A stretch of DNA of 64,000 nt, taken from positions 48,671-112,670 of the forward strand of contig NZ_AYVL01000014.1 of assembly GCF_000502835.1 (NCBI RefSeq). The letters run 5' to 3'. Positions 52,926 to 61,457 of the stretch are shown here, piece after piece. The translations under genes and the position numbers were made by a program. The DNA is from Mesorhizobium sp. LSJC280B00 (GTDB lineage: Bacteria > Pseudomonadota > Alphaproteobacteria > Rhizobiales > Rhizobiaceae). How positions within the stretch are numbered: position 1 is the stretch's first letter; each line of letters begins with the position of its first letter. The notes under the pieces are model-generated. The model had not been told where the DNA came from, searched no databases, and saw nothing but the letters and a program-made list of their open reading frames with translations.

Positions 52926-54851
52926 GTGGCAAAGACCAAGCAGAGCGCAGCCGAGGCGGCGCCCCAGTTTCTTGAAGGCGATCCGTCGACCGGCTATCTG
53001 CCGGCGCGCAAATGGCCTGTCATCCGCTATGGCCTTATCAGCTTGCTGGCTGCGGCCATCCTTGTGTTTGCCATCGAACTGATCGTGCGCGGCAACTTTG
53101 CCGGCACCATTGATTTCTTTCTGCAGCCTTTCAAACCCGGCTGGACCACGATCATCATTTTTGCGCTGATCCTCATCGGCCTCGACGCCGTGCTCGGCCG
53201 CAGTCACCAGAGCCTGATGATCGTCGCGCCGCTGACATTGTCGCTGGCGTTCGTCGGCCACCAGAAGTCGCTGTATCTCGGCGATCCGCTCTATCCGACC
53301 GATTTCCTCTATTCCCGGCAGATCGTGGCATTGATGCCGCTTCTGGTACGCGATCGCCCGGGAACCGCCATTGCCCTGGCGATCGGCATCGTCGGCGGGC
53401 TGTCGCTGCTCGTCTATGGCTGGCGGCTATGGCGCCGCCGCGTTCCGGCACTCAGCCACAAGGGCCGCCTTGCCCGGCTGACGCTGACGGTGCCGCTGAT
53501 CGCCTTCTTCGTCTCCATCATGGACTATGCCACTTTCTCGTGGACACGCGACCGGCTGCAGATCATCCCGATCATGTGGGACCAGAAGGAAAACTATGCC
53601 TCGAACGGTTTTGCGCTCGCCTTCGCGCTGAACGTCCCGATGGCGCATGTCTCGGCGCCGCCCGGCTATTCCGGCAAGGCGATCGAAGCGATCGGCAAAC
53701 CGCAGGTGACGGCTTCGGTACCCGCCGAGAAGCCCGACATCATCGTCGTCATGAGCGAATCCTTCTGGGATCCGACCAAGCTACCCGGCGTCACCATCAC
53801 GCCCGACCCTATCCCCAATGTGCGGGCACTGCGCACGGGTTACATGTTCTCGCCCGAGTTCGGCGGCATGACGGCCAACATCGAGTTCGAGGCCCTGACC
53901 GGCTTTTCCAACGCCTTCCTGCCGGCGGGCAGCATTCCCTACCAGCAATATGTGCGGACACCGACTCCCTCGCTGGCGACCTTCCTGAAAAGTCAAGGCT
54001 ACCGGGCGCGCGCTATCCATCCCGGCACTAACTGGTTCTGGAACCGGGGGGCCGTCTATGCCGATTTCGGCTTCAACGACTTCAAGTCCGAGGAGACGTT
54101 GCCGCCCATGCAGAAGCGCGGACCGCTCGCGTCGGACGCTGCGATGACCGACGAGATTATCCACGAAGCCGATACCAGCGCCGAGCCGGTCTTCTTTTTC
54201 GCCGTCAGCCTGCAGAACCACGGGCCGTATGAGCCGTATCGCTATAACAATCCGACCCACAAGGTGCAGGCGCCGATCAGCCAATGGGCGCGTGAATCGC
54301 TGTTGAGCTATGCCGAAGGCTCTTCCGACGCGGACCGCGGCCTCGAGCGGCTGATCGAATGGGCGAAGAAACGCGAGCGGCCGACCGTCATCGCGTTCTT
54401 CGGCGACCATCTGCCGCCGCTTGGGCCGGTCTACGTCGAGACCGGCTTCCTGAAGGACAATGTTGCGCCGCGCAAGGAGGCGGCCGACCAGATGCTGCTG
54501 CACCACCAGACGCCGCTGATCGTCTGGTCGAATCGCAGCGGCCCGGCCGAGGATCTGGGCGCCGTCAGCCCGTCCTTCCTGCCCTACCATATCCTGAAGA
54601 CAGCCGGCATCAGCCATCCCTATTACACCGGCTTCCTCGGACAGTTGCGAGAGCGCTACCGCGTTATCGACCGCAATTTGCTTTTGGCACCGGGGGGCGA
54701 CGCCACCCCCGATTGGTCGCGTCAGAAAGAGATCGATCCGGCAATCCGCGACTTCCGTCTGCTGCAATACGACATGATGTTCGGCAAGCGCCATGCGGCG
54801 CCCGATTTCTTCCCCGAAACCACAGGCAAAGTGGCTGCACACACGAGTTGA
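52926..54851 (+). CDS. LTA synthase family membrane sulfatase-like protein
   Basis: A 641-residue inner-membrane enzyme. About four to five N-terminal helices (YGLISLLAAAILVFAIELIV, IIIFALILIGLDAVL, AIALAIGIVGGLSLLVYGW) precede a large periplasmic alkaline-phosphatase/sulfatase-like domain. Metal-binding motifs are PDIIVVMSESFWDP, the likely threonine nucleophile in EFGGMTANIEFEALTG, and IAFFGDHLPPLGP. In Firmicutes the family makes lipoteichoic acid; in Gram-negatives relatives add phosphoglycerol or phosphoethanolamine to periplasmic glucans or lipids. It begins with GTG at 52926, divergent from fabD by 247 bases. The specific donor is not deducible. Confidence 0.85.
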   Translation: MAKTKQSAAEAAPQFLEGDPSTGYLPARKWPVIRYGLISLLAAAILVFAIELIVRGNFAGTIDFFLQPFKPGWTTIIIFALILIGLDAVLGRSHQSLMIVAPLTLSLAFVGHQKSLYLGDPLYPTDFLYSRQIVALMPLLVRDRPGTAIALAIGIVGGLSLLVYGWRLWRRRVPALSHKGRLARLTLTVPLIAFFVSIMDYATFSWTRDRLQIIPIMWDQKENYASNGFALAFALNVPMAHVSAPPGYSGKAIEAIGKPQVTASVPAEKPDIIVVMSESFWDPTKLPGVTITPDPIPNVRALRTGYMFSPEFGGMTANIEFEALTGFSNAFLPAGSIPYQQYVRTPTPSLATFLKSQGYRARAIHPGTNWFWNRGAVYADFGFNDFKSEETLPPMQKRGPLASDAAMTDEIIHEADTSAEPVFFFAVSLQNHGPYEPYRYNNPTHKVQAPISQWARESLLSYAEGSSDADRGLERLIEWAKKRERPTVIAFFGDHLPPLGPVYVETGFLKDNVAPRKEAADQMLLHHQTPLIVWSNRSGPAEDLGAVSPSFLPYHILKTAGISHPYYTGFLGQLRERYRVIDRNLLLAPGGDATPDWSRQKEIDPAIRDFRLLQYDMMFGKRHAAPDFFPETTGKVAAHTS

Positions 54852-54882
54852 GCAGCGGCGGCGGGAGAGCGGCCGACGTCGT

Positions 54883-56427
54883 TCAGTTCGTCAAGTGCAG
54901 CTGCGAAATCGAGCTTCCGATTTTCAGGAAGACGCTTTCGAGCTGACTGACGTCGTTGGTCGGGTAATAATCCGACGGCGACGATGCGCAGGCCTCGTAA
55001 AGCTTGCGGTTGGCTGCGGTGTCGGCCTGCAGCAGCACTGTGAATATCTGCACGTCCTGCTTCTTCAATGTGTTGCATACATTGGTTGTCCAATCGTCGA
55101 CATTGCGCGCAGCCGCGGTCTGGTCGCTGGATCCAAACCGACCCGAGGCCAGGAATCCGTAGGAGCCATAGTCCGACTTCTGTGGCGTATCCTTCGCGCC
55201 ATAGACAACATTCTCGCCGTCGGTGAGCAGCAGCACCGTTTTGGTCGTGCCTGACGCCCTGAACGGCGCGCCGTCGCTGTAAGGCGGTTCCGGCGAGAGC
55301 ACCCGCATCCCCCATGACAAGCCTTCCGAAACATTGGTCCCCGAGCCGTTCCATTCGATCATCTCACCGACGGCCTTCCGCAATTTGTCGAAATCATCGG
55401 TCAGCGGCACTATCGGCGTCGGACAGGCCCGGTTTGGGCCGATAGTCAGTGGGCCTCTCTTGTCGTTGATCAGCTTCATCGTCGAAACACTGTACTTCGC
55501 CATGTCGCTGGTGAGGCCGGGAAGCACGGTGACAACGGTATCGTCGAGATAGGAATTGTTGTAGCCGGTCGCTGAATTGCCGTAGGAGCTGGTTGGATTT
55601 TTAGCGTTACCTGGATCGTCCGGCGCGAAATAGGGTACGAACAGGGTGTCCGGTTTGTTTTGGTCGGGCGAAATGTCGGAAACATTGTTGGTTCCGGGCC
55701 GCGCTTCGACGCAGCCTCTCCATTCGACGCCCAATTGCTTGAACAGGTCCATATGGTTGACGCGCTTGCCGCCGACCAAGGGGAAATTGGCGCCATTGTT
55801 CGGCGATTTGCCGGCCATGTCGATCCAGGCCGGATCGTAGTCCTCGCCCTTGACGTTGACCGCGGTGACGAACGGCACCACCGCTACACGTACGCTGCGC
55901 GTCGGCGACTTCGCCGTTTCGAGCATGTCGATCAGGGCCGTCGCCGCCGTCCGCAATGCGCCGATGCGATCGTTGCTGGCCATCGACCCGGTATTGTCGA
56001 GCACCAGCACGACTTCGAGCTGATTGGTCGATTCGACGGCGCCGGCATCGACGGTGATGCGCTTGTCGTTGCCGAACAGGAAGGCGAAGTTCAAATTGAC
56101 GTCGGCCATGGCGACAGCCTTTGTCTGGATGTAATTGAGGCCCCTTTCCACGGTAAGCGTCGCTTCGGCGTTCCTCAACTCGCTGTGGCCGGCGACATTG
56201 GTCTGGAAGTAGCGGTCGAAGACGTCCTTGCGCGAAGCCTCGATGTCGCCGAGATGCGAAGATGCAAGGTTCGCGGCATCGAGCGCGTTCTGCAAGCTGA
56301 CCTTGGCCCTCATCAAGGTGGACACGTCCACGGCAAAGGCGACGGCGGTCAGAACCGCAGGCAGCCCGAACGCCAGCATCAGGGCAAAGTTGCCGCTCTT
56401 CGAACGGCAGAATTTGTCGAAAAGCAT
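54883..56427 (-). CDS. TadE/TadG-like protein with von Willebrand A domain
   Basis: A 514-residue membrane-anchored protein. The TadG-type N-terminus (SGNFALMLAFGLPAVLTAVAFAVDVS, in part) inserts a single helix. A vWA domain follows: metal site DNTGS in EVVLVLDNTGSMASND and, further on, LLLTDGENVVYG. The region between includes paired cysteines (WRGCVEARPG, NRACPTPIVP). The start at 56427 is ATG with GGGGA upstream; TTG four codons earlier is less likely. TadG proteins usually belong to tad pilus clusters, but no tad genes are present here, so this is an orphan secreted-matrix or surface protein. Confidence 0.85.
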   Translation of the reverse strand: MLFDKFCRSKSGNFALMLAFGLPAVLTAVAFAVDVSTLMRAKVSLQNALDAANLASSHLGDIEASRKDVFDRYFQTNVAGHSELRNAEATLTVERGLNYIQTKAVAMADVNLNFAFLFGNDKRITVDAGAVESTNQLEVVLVLDNTGSMASNDRIGALRTAATALIDMLETAKSPTRSVRVAVVPFVTAVNVKGEDYDPAWIDMAGKSPNNGANFPLVGGKRVNHMDLFKQLGVEWRGCVEARPGTNNVSDISPDQNKPDTLFVPYFAPDDPGNAKNPTSSYGNSATGYNNSYLDDTVVTVLPGLTSDMAKYSVSTMKLINDKRGPLTIGPNRACPTPIVPLTDDFDKLRKAVGEMIEWNGSGTNVSEGLSWGMRVLSPEPPYSDGAPFRASGTTKTVLLLTDGENVVYGAKDTPQKSDYGSYGFLASGRFGSSDQTAAARNVDDWTTNVCNTLKKQDVQIFTVLLQADTAANRKLYEACASSPSDYYPTNDVSQLESVFLKIGSSISQLHLTN

Positions 56428-56632
56428 TTTTGTCCCCAAAACCGCCTTGCTGCCGACCTCGCACAGACTGTTTGCTTTTGCATCCGCATGATGAACGACG
56501 GGTTGCCGCCACGCCCGCCGGTGCTGGAACTTCGCATGGTGGTTAAGGTCCGGTTTCAGGAAATCCGTACGCCTTGCCGTCGAGGCCCGTGGCGCTCTGG
56601 GACGGTAGGGCCGTTTGCCCTGTCGTTTGGCC

Positions 56633-56660
56633 TTGCTTTGCGGTCAAATTCCTGTATAGA
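56633..56660 (+). promoter_or_regulatory. Promoter of the rpsF-rpsR-rplI operon
   Basis: TTGCTT at 56633-56638, a 16-base spacer and TATAGA at 56655-56660. The hexamers are close to consensus, as expected for ribosomal-protein genes. The transcript would have a leader of about 215 bases before rpsF. Confidence 0.6.
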
Positions 56661-56882
56661 CGCCCGCAATCTGCCGGTCCTTGCTGGGGGCTGAACGGAG
56701 GGCCGGAGGTTTTTCGAAACCTTCGCGTGAAGCCAGAAGCGCTTCCGCCTCCCGTGTCTCCGCTCTCGACCGTCTCGTCATGCTCCTTTCTTCCCCGCCT
56801 TCGCAAGGATTGCGGGTCAGAGAAGTTGCAGAGGCTTTTGCCGCCGGGAACCGGGAGAGAAACGAAGAAAGGCACGAACACT
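56661..56882 (+). promoter_or_regulatory. Leader of the rpsF operon
   Basis: About 215 bases with strong pairing potential. AGGTTT-TTCG-AAACCT at 56707-56722 is a perfect hairpin with a UUCG-type loop. Close to the rpsF start the sequence GCCGCCGGGAACCGGG could form a CCG-containing bulge like that in S6:S18-binding leaders, which would give autogenous control. I could not fold it fully. Confidence 0.4.
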
Positions 56883-57383
56883 ATGGCTCTATACGAACAT
56901 GTGTTTCTTGCCCGGCAGGACCTCTCGCAGCAGCAGGTCGATGCGCTTGTCGAACAGTACAAGGGCGTCATCACCGCGAATGGCGGGTCCGTCGGCCGGG
57001 TCGAGAACTGGGGACTGAAGTCCCTCACCTACCGGGTCAACAAGAACCGGAAGGCATATTATACACTCATGGACATCACCTGCCCGCCGGCCGCGCTCAA
57101 TGAAATGGAGCGCCAGATGGGCCTGTCCGAGGACGTGCTGCGTTTCCTGACCATCAAGGTCGATTCGCATGAGGAAGGTCCGTCGGCAATGATGCAGAAG
57201 CGCGAAGAGCGCTCGGAACGCGGCGGCTTCGGCGACCGCGACCGTGGCGATCGTGGCCCGCGCTCATTCGGCGACCGCGATCGCGGTGACCGTGGTGATC
57301 GTCCGCCGCGCAGCTTCGGCGATGGCGGTGCCGATCGTGGCCCGCGCCGTCCGCGCGAAGGCTTTGAAGGAGCCGCAGAATAA
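56883..57383 (+). CDS. rpsF: 30S ribosomal protein S6
   Basis: S6 binds S18 in the 30S platform. In 166 residues the S6 fold is complete ([42 protein letters not shown]), followed by an unusual C-terminal extension rich in Arg, Gly and Asp with SFGDRD-type repeats, absent from the E. coli protein. The ATG at 56883 is the only sensible start. Stop overlaps the rpsR start by one base. Confidence 0.97.
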   Translation: MALYEHVFLARQDLSQQQVDALVEQYKGVITANGGSVGRVENWGLKSLTYRVNKNRKAYYTLMDITCPPAALNEMERQMGLSEDVLRFLTIKVDSHEEGPSAMMQKREERSERGGFGDRDRGDRGPRSFGDRDRGDRGDRPPRSFGDGGADRGPRRPREGFEGAAE

Positions 57384-57631
57384 TGGTCGACATCAACCAG
57401 ATCCCAACCCGGCGCCCCTTCCACCGTCGCCGCAAGACTTGCCCGTTCTCCGGCGCCAACGCGCCGAAGATCGACTACAAGGACGTGCGGCTTCTGCAGC
57501 GCTACATCTCCGAGCGCGGCAAGATCGTGCCATCGCGTATCACCGCCGTCAGCCAGAAGAAGCAGCGCGAACTCGCCAAGGCGATCAAGCGCGCCCGCTT
57601 CCTCGGCCTGCTGCCCTACGTGGTCCGCTAA
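57383..57631 (+). CDS. rpsR: 30S ribosomal protein S18
   Basis: An 82-residue protein with the S18 core ([20 protein letters not shown], then [20 protein letters not shown]). It forms a dimer with S6. The single-base overlap with rpsF shows translational coupling, and a strong terminator follows the stop, separating rpsR from rplI. Confidence 0.97.
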   Translation: MVDINQIPTRRPFHRRRKTCPFSGANAPKIDYKDVRLLQRYISERGKIVPSRITAVSQKKQRELAKAIKRARFLGLLPYVVR

Positions 57632-57639
57632 CACTTCAG

Positions 57640-57664
57640 GCGGGCGGTTCGCCGCCCGCTTTTT
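57640..57664 (+). terminator. Intrinsic terminator between rpsR and rplI
   Basis: GCGGGCG-GTTCGC-CGCCCGC is followed by TTTTTC. The hairpin is strong, so rplI, which starts 180 bases further on, probably has its own promoter or depends on read-through. Confidence 0.85.
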
Positions 57665-57845
57665 CACCGGCCACGACGGGCGTAGCCGGATCGAACACCA
57701 AATCCCGGGTTGGATTTCGACAAGAGATCCTAACTGCCGCGACAGGCAGGACAGCGACACAGGCGGCGACGCCCCAGCTTCCTGACCTGTTCCAGACAAC
57801 TCGGCGCCGATCCTGAGGATAGCGCCCAAGCGAAGGAACAAAACC

Positions 57846-58430
57846 ATGGAAGTCATTCTTCTCGAACGCGTTTCCCGCCTCGGCCAGATGGGCGATACCG
57901 TCAAGGTCAAGGACGGGTTCGCCCGCAATTTCCTGCTGCCGCAAGGCAAGGCGCTGCGCGCCAACGAAGCTAACAAGAAGAAGTTCGAGGGACAGCGGGC
58001 CCAGCTCGAAGCCCGCAACCTGGAGCGCAAGTCCGAAGCCGCGCAGATTGCAGAAAAGCTCGACGGCAAGAGCTTCATCGCCGTGCGCTCGGCCGGCGAA
58101 ACCGGTCAGCTTTATGGTTCGGTCTCGACGCGCGACATCGCCGAGCTGGTGACGGCGGAAGGTTTTTCGGTCAACCGCAACCAGATCCTGCTCAACCAGC
58201 CAATCAAGACCATCGGCGTCACCAATGTGGCGATCGCACTGCACCCGGAAGTCGAGGTTACCATCACGCTCAACATTGCCCGCACGGCCGACGAAGCCGA
58301 GCGCCAGGCCAAGGGCGAAACACTGACCACCGCCGAAGCCATCTACGGCGAGGACATCAACGATAATGCGCGGCCGGAAAACTTCTTCGATCCGAATGCC
58401 GAGTTCGAAGGCGGCGAAGACAACAGCTGA
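57846..58430 (+). CDS. rplI: 50S ribosomal protein L9
   Basis: L9 has two domains joined by a long helix and influences frame maintenance. The 194-residue protein has the conserved N-domain ([39 protein letters not shown], in part), the coiled connector ([24 protein letters not shown]) and a C-terminal RNA-binding domain. It is longer than E. coli L9 because of an acidic tail ([16 protein letters not shown]), a feature of alphaproteobacteria. A terminator follows. Confidence 0.97.
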   Translation: MEVILLERVSRLGQMGDTVKVKDGFARNFLLPQGKALRANEANKKKFEGQRAQLEARNLERKSEAAQIAEKLDGKSFIAVRSAGETGQLYGSVSTRDIAELVTAEGFSVNRNQILLNQPIKTIGVTNVAIALHPEVEVTITLNIARTADEAERQAKGETLTTAEAIYGEDINDNARPENFFDPNAEFEGGEDNS

Positions 58431-58474
58431 TCGTGATTCGTCGGCATTCGCCGGCTAATCGCTATTCTGGACCA

Positions 58475-58503
58475 ATGCCCGGGCCTCGTACCCGGGCATT
58501 TTT
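58475..58503 (+). terminator. Intrinsic terminator of rplI
   Basis: ATGCCCGGG-CCTCGTA-CCCGGGCAT is followed by TTTTT. Confidence 0.9.
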
Positions 58504-58583
58504 ATGCCAAATGGAACTTTTCGAACCCCTATATCTTGATGCAGAATAGGACAGCATGTCTGGCCGAGAGGGGACAATTGGTC

Positions 58584-59873
58584 ATGAATATTCTGCTGAA
58601 ACGCGTTCTCGACCGCCTGGTCCGCATAGGCAATCTCAAGGTGACAGGGCCGCAAGGCTCGATGGTGACTTTCGGTGACGGCAGCGGCGAGCCGGTGCAC
58701 ATGCACATCAAGACAAGGCATGCCGAGCGCGCAATAACCTTCGATCCGATGCTGGCGGTGCCGGAAGCCTACATGGACGGTGAACTCGACATTCTCGAGG
58801 GCGGCGTGCTGGGGGTGATGCGGATTGCTTTCCAGAACATGGGCAGCGGCGGTATCGATGCCACCTGGTCGAAGGCGATCGAAGGTCTGCGCCACGCCTT
58901 CCGGCGCCTGCAGCAGATCAACACGGCGTCGCGGGCGCGCCGCAACGTGCAGCGCCATTACGATCTGTCGGGCGATCTCTACCGCCTCTTCCTCGATGAG
59001 GACATGCAGTATTCCTGCGCGCATTTCGAGCAGCCGGACATGACGCTCGACGAGGCACAAGCGGCCAAGAAGCGCCATATCGCCGCCAAGCTCAGGCTGA
59101 AGGCCGGCCAGACGGTTCTTGATATCGGCTCCGGCTGGGGTGGGCTTGGGCTCTATCTAGCCAAGGCGTTCGACGTCGACGTGCAAGGCGTGACGCTGTC
59201 GACCGAGCAGCACGGCGTCGCCACCGACCGCGCCCATGCGCAAGGCCTGCAAAACCGGGTGCATTTCGACATCAAGGACTATCGCGAGCTCAATGAACGT
59301 TTCGACCGCATCGTCTCCGTCGGCATGTTCGAGCATGTCGGGGTCAATCATTTCCGCACCTTCTTCGACAAGTCGGCGACGCTGCTGAAGCCGGACGGCG
59401 TCATGCTGCTGCACACGATCGGCCGCTCCGGCGTGCCGTGGGCAACCAGCGCCTTCATCCGCAAGTACATCTTCCCGGGCGGCTACATCCCGTCACTCTC
59501 CGAAGTGATGCCGGCCATCGAGAAATCGGGGCTCGTCGTCACCGATATCGAGGTCCTGCGGCTGCATTATGCGGAGACGCTAAAGCATTGGGGCGAGCGC
59601 TTCGCCGCCAACCGCGACAAGGCCAAGGCGATTTATGACGAGCGCTTCTGCCGCATGTGGGAGTTCTATCTTGCCGCCTCGGAAGCCGCTTTCCGCTGGC
59701 AGGATCTGGTGATTTTCCAAATCCAGATTGCCAAGAAGAACGACACGCTGCCGATGACGCGCGACTACATGGCCAGTTGCGAGAAGGCGCTGGAGATGCG
59801 CGATCTTGGACGTCGTGAAAAGGCTTCTGCGGCCAAGCCCACTCGCCGCCGCAAGGTGGCGGATCCGGAGTAG
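58584..59873 (+). CDS. cfa: Cyclopropane-fatty-acyl-phospholipid synthase
   Basis: Cfa adds a methylene from SAM to unsaturated membrane lipids, hardening the membrane against acid and stationary phase. In 429 residues the SAM motif [19 protein letters not shown] begins at V178, the acidic partner is in [10 protein letters not shown] and the active-site residues include [14 protein letters not shown] and [11 protein letters not shown]. The ATG at 58584 is preceded by GAGGGG; a farther ATG gives a non-family extension. A terminator follows directly. Confidence 0.93.
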   Translation: MNILLKRVLDRLVRIGNLKVTGPQGSMVTFGDGSGEPVHMHIKTRHAERAITFDPMLAVPEAYMDGELDILEGGVLGVMRIAFQNMGSGGIDATWSKAIEGLRHAFRRLQQINTASRARRNVQRHYDLSGDLYRLFLDEDMQYSCAHFEQPDMTLDEAQAAKKRHIAAKLRLKAGQTVLDIGSGWGGLGLYLAKAFDVDVQGVTLSTEQHGVATDRAHAQGLQNRVHFDIKDYRELNERFDRIVSVGMFEHVGVNHFRTFFDKSATLLKPDGVMLLHTIGRSGVPWATSAFIRKYIFPGGYIPSLSEVMPAIEKSGLVVTDIEVLRLHYAETLKHWGERFAANRDKAKAIYDERFCRMWEFYLAASEAAFRWQDLVIFQIQIAKKNDTLPMTRDYMASCEKALEMRDLGRREKASAAKPTRRRKVADPE

Positions 59874-59924
59874 ACTGCCTGCGATTGCACCATTGCCGCT
59901 TGCCATTGCCGGCCGGCACGCTGA

Positions 59925-59955
59925 AAAGGGTCCCGTCAACGCGGGACCTTTTTTC
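59925..59955 (+). terminator. Intrinsic terminator of cfa, touching the ynfA start
   Basis: GGTCCCG-TCAACG-CGGGACC (59929-59948) is followed by TTTTTT. The next gene begins one base after the T run. A further A/T context AAAAGGG precedes the stem. Confidence 0.9.
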
Positions 59956-60279
59956 ATGACCTACCTCCTCTACGTCGCCGCCGCACTTGCCGAGATCGCC
60001 GGCTGCTTTTCGTTCTGGGCGTGGTGGCGGCTGGACAAGTCGCCGCTGTGGTTGGCGCCCGGTCTCGTCTCGCTCGTGCTATTCGCGTGGCTGCTGGCGC
60101 TGGTCGACACCAGCGCGGCGGGCCGGGCCTATGCCGCCTATGGCGGCATCTACATTGCCGCCTCGCTGGCCTGGCTGTGGCTGGCGGAAGGCGTGCACCC
60201 CGACCGCTGCGATCTTGCCGGTGCCGCGATCTGCATCGTTGGCGCCTCGGTCATTCTGCTCGTACCTCGGACTGCCTAA
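59956..60279 (+). CDS. YnfA family protein (UPF0060)
   Basis: A 107-residue membrane protein of the YnfA family with four helices ([59 protein letters not shown], and VGASVILLV). It resembles small multidrug-resistance pumps, and YnfA relatives have been linked to efflux. The start codon is one base after the T run of the cfa terminator, with no ribosome site of its own, so translation may be leaderless, from an upstream in-frame start, or controlled by the hairpin. Followed three bases later by the Rsm22 gene. Confidence 0.85.
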   Translation: MTYLLYVAAALAEIAGCFSFWAWWRLDKSPLWLAPGLVSLVLFAWLLALVDTSAAGRAYAAYGGIYIAASLAWLWLAEGVHPDRCDLAGAAICIVGASVILLVPRTA

Positions 60280-60282
60280 GCG

Positions 60283-61251
60283 ATGGAACTGCCCATCCCG
60301 CTTAGACAAGGCGTCGAGCGCCTTCTCGAACAGGTGCCGTTGCCGATGCTTAAGCAAGCGGCAAAGACGCTGTCGGACCGCTACCGCGCCGAGTTGCGCG
60401 ACGGCCGCCTGCACATGGCCGAGGAGATGGCGGTGAAGGCCTATCTGGCAACGCGGCTGCCGGCGACCTATGCCGCCATCCGCGCCAGCCTCGATGCGGT
60501 CAGCGAGGCACGGCCGGATTTTTTCCCAAAAACCCTGCTCGATGTCGGCGCCGGCCCTGGTACGGTGCTTTGGGCCACAATCGATCTCTGGCCGGATCTC
60601 GAACAGGCGGTGCTGCTCGAGGCCGGTGCCGCGGTGCGACGCGTCGGCGAAGCGCTTGCCGCCGAGGCGGTCACTGCCAGGACCGCCTGGCGGACCGGCG
60701 ATGTCACTATCGACCTGGCCGAGCTGGAGCCGGCCGAGCTGGTGACTTCAGCCTATGTGCTGGATGAGATCGCGCCGGCATCGCTGGCAAAACTCGTCGA
60801 CCGGCTCTGGCAGCTGACCGCAGACACGCTGCTGGTGGTCGAGCCGGGCACGCCGGCCGGCTGGCAGCGTATTCTTGCCGTGCGGCGGCAGTTGATCGAG
60901 GCGGGCGCGCACGTGCTTGCGCCCTGCCCGCATGAGGCGCCCTGCCCGCTCGTCGCCCCCGATTGGTGCCATTTCGCCCGCCGCGTCGCCCGCTCGCGCC
61001 TGCACCGTCTGGCCAAGGATGCCGAGGTGCCGTGGGAGGACGAGAAATTCATCTTTGTCGCGGCCTCCCGCCATCCGGCCGCTCCGCTTCGAGCGCGAGT
61101 GATCGCACCGCCGAAGTCGGGCTCCGGCAAGGTCTTGCTGAAGCTTTGCCAACAGGATGGGGGTGCTGCCGAGCGACTGTTCACCAAGCGCGACGGCGAG
61201 ACGTTCAAGGCCGCGCGGCGACTGGATTGGGGTGATGCCTTGCCGGAATGA
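60283..61251 (+). CDS. Rsm22-like small ribosomal subunit methyltransferase
   Basis: A 322-residue SAM-dependent protein related to mitochondrial Rsm22, needed for small-subunit assembly. The SAM site is LLDVGAGPGTVLWATIDLWP. A cysteine cluster typical of the family is seen in CPHEAPCPLVAPDWCHFARR (three Cys and His). Mitochondrial Rsm22 is proposed to bind a metal cluster here. YnfA overlaps closely upstream, so the pair may be cotranscribed. dnaB follows after about 200 bases. Confidence 0.85.
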   Translation: MELPIPLRQGVERLLEQVPLPMLKQAAKTLSDRYRAELRDGRLHMAEEMAVKAYLATRLPATYAAIRASLDAVSEARPDFFPKTLLDVGAGPGTVLWATIDLWPDLEQAVLLEAGAAVRRVGEALAAEAVTARTAWRTGDVTIDLAELEPAELVTSAYVLDEIAPASLAKLVDRLWQLTADTLLVVEPGTPAGWQRILAVRRQLIEAGAHVLAPCPHEAPCPLVAPDWCHFARRVARSRLHRLAKDAEVPWEDEKFIFVAASRHPAAPLRARVIAPPKSGSGKVLLKLCQQDGGAAERLFTKRDGETFKAARRLDWGDALPE

Positions 61252-61457
61252 CCGGCAGCTATTTTCCTGTTTTGTTCTCGCCCGAGAACGGCTAGGCTCG
61301 CCATCTTGATTCGAGTCAATCGAGATTCTTTCCACCGGAAGATCCTGGCTGTGAATCGCGGGCATCAAAGTTGGTTGGTTGGGGACTGATGCAGATAAGT
61401 CATCACCGACTTGTCTCGTTCTGATATCGAGAGACGGGGATCAGGACCGGGGACATC

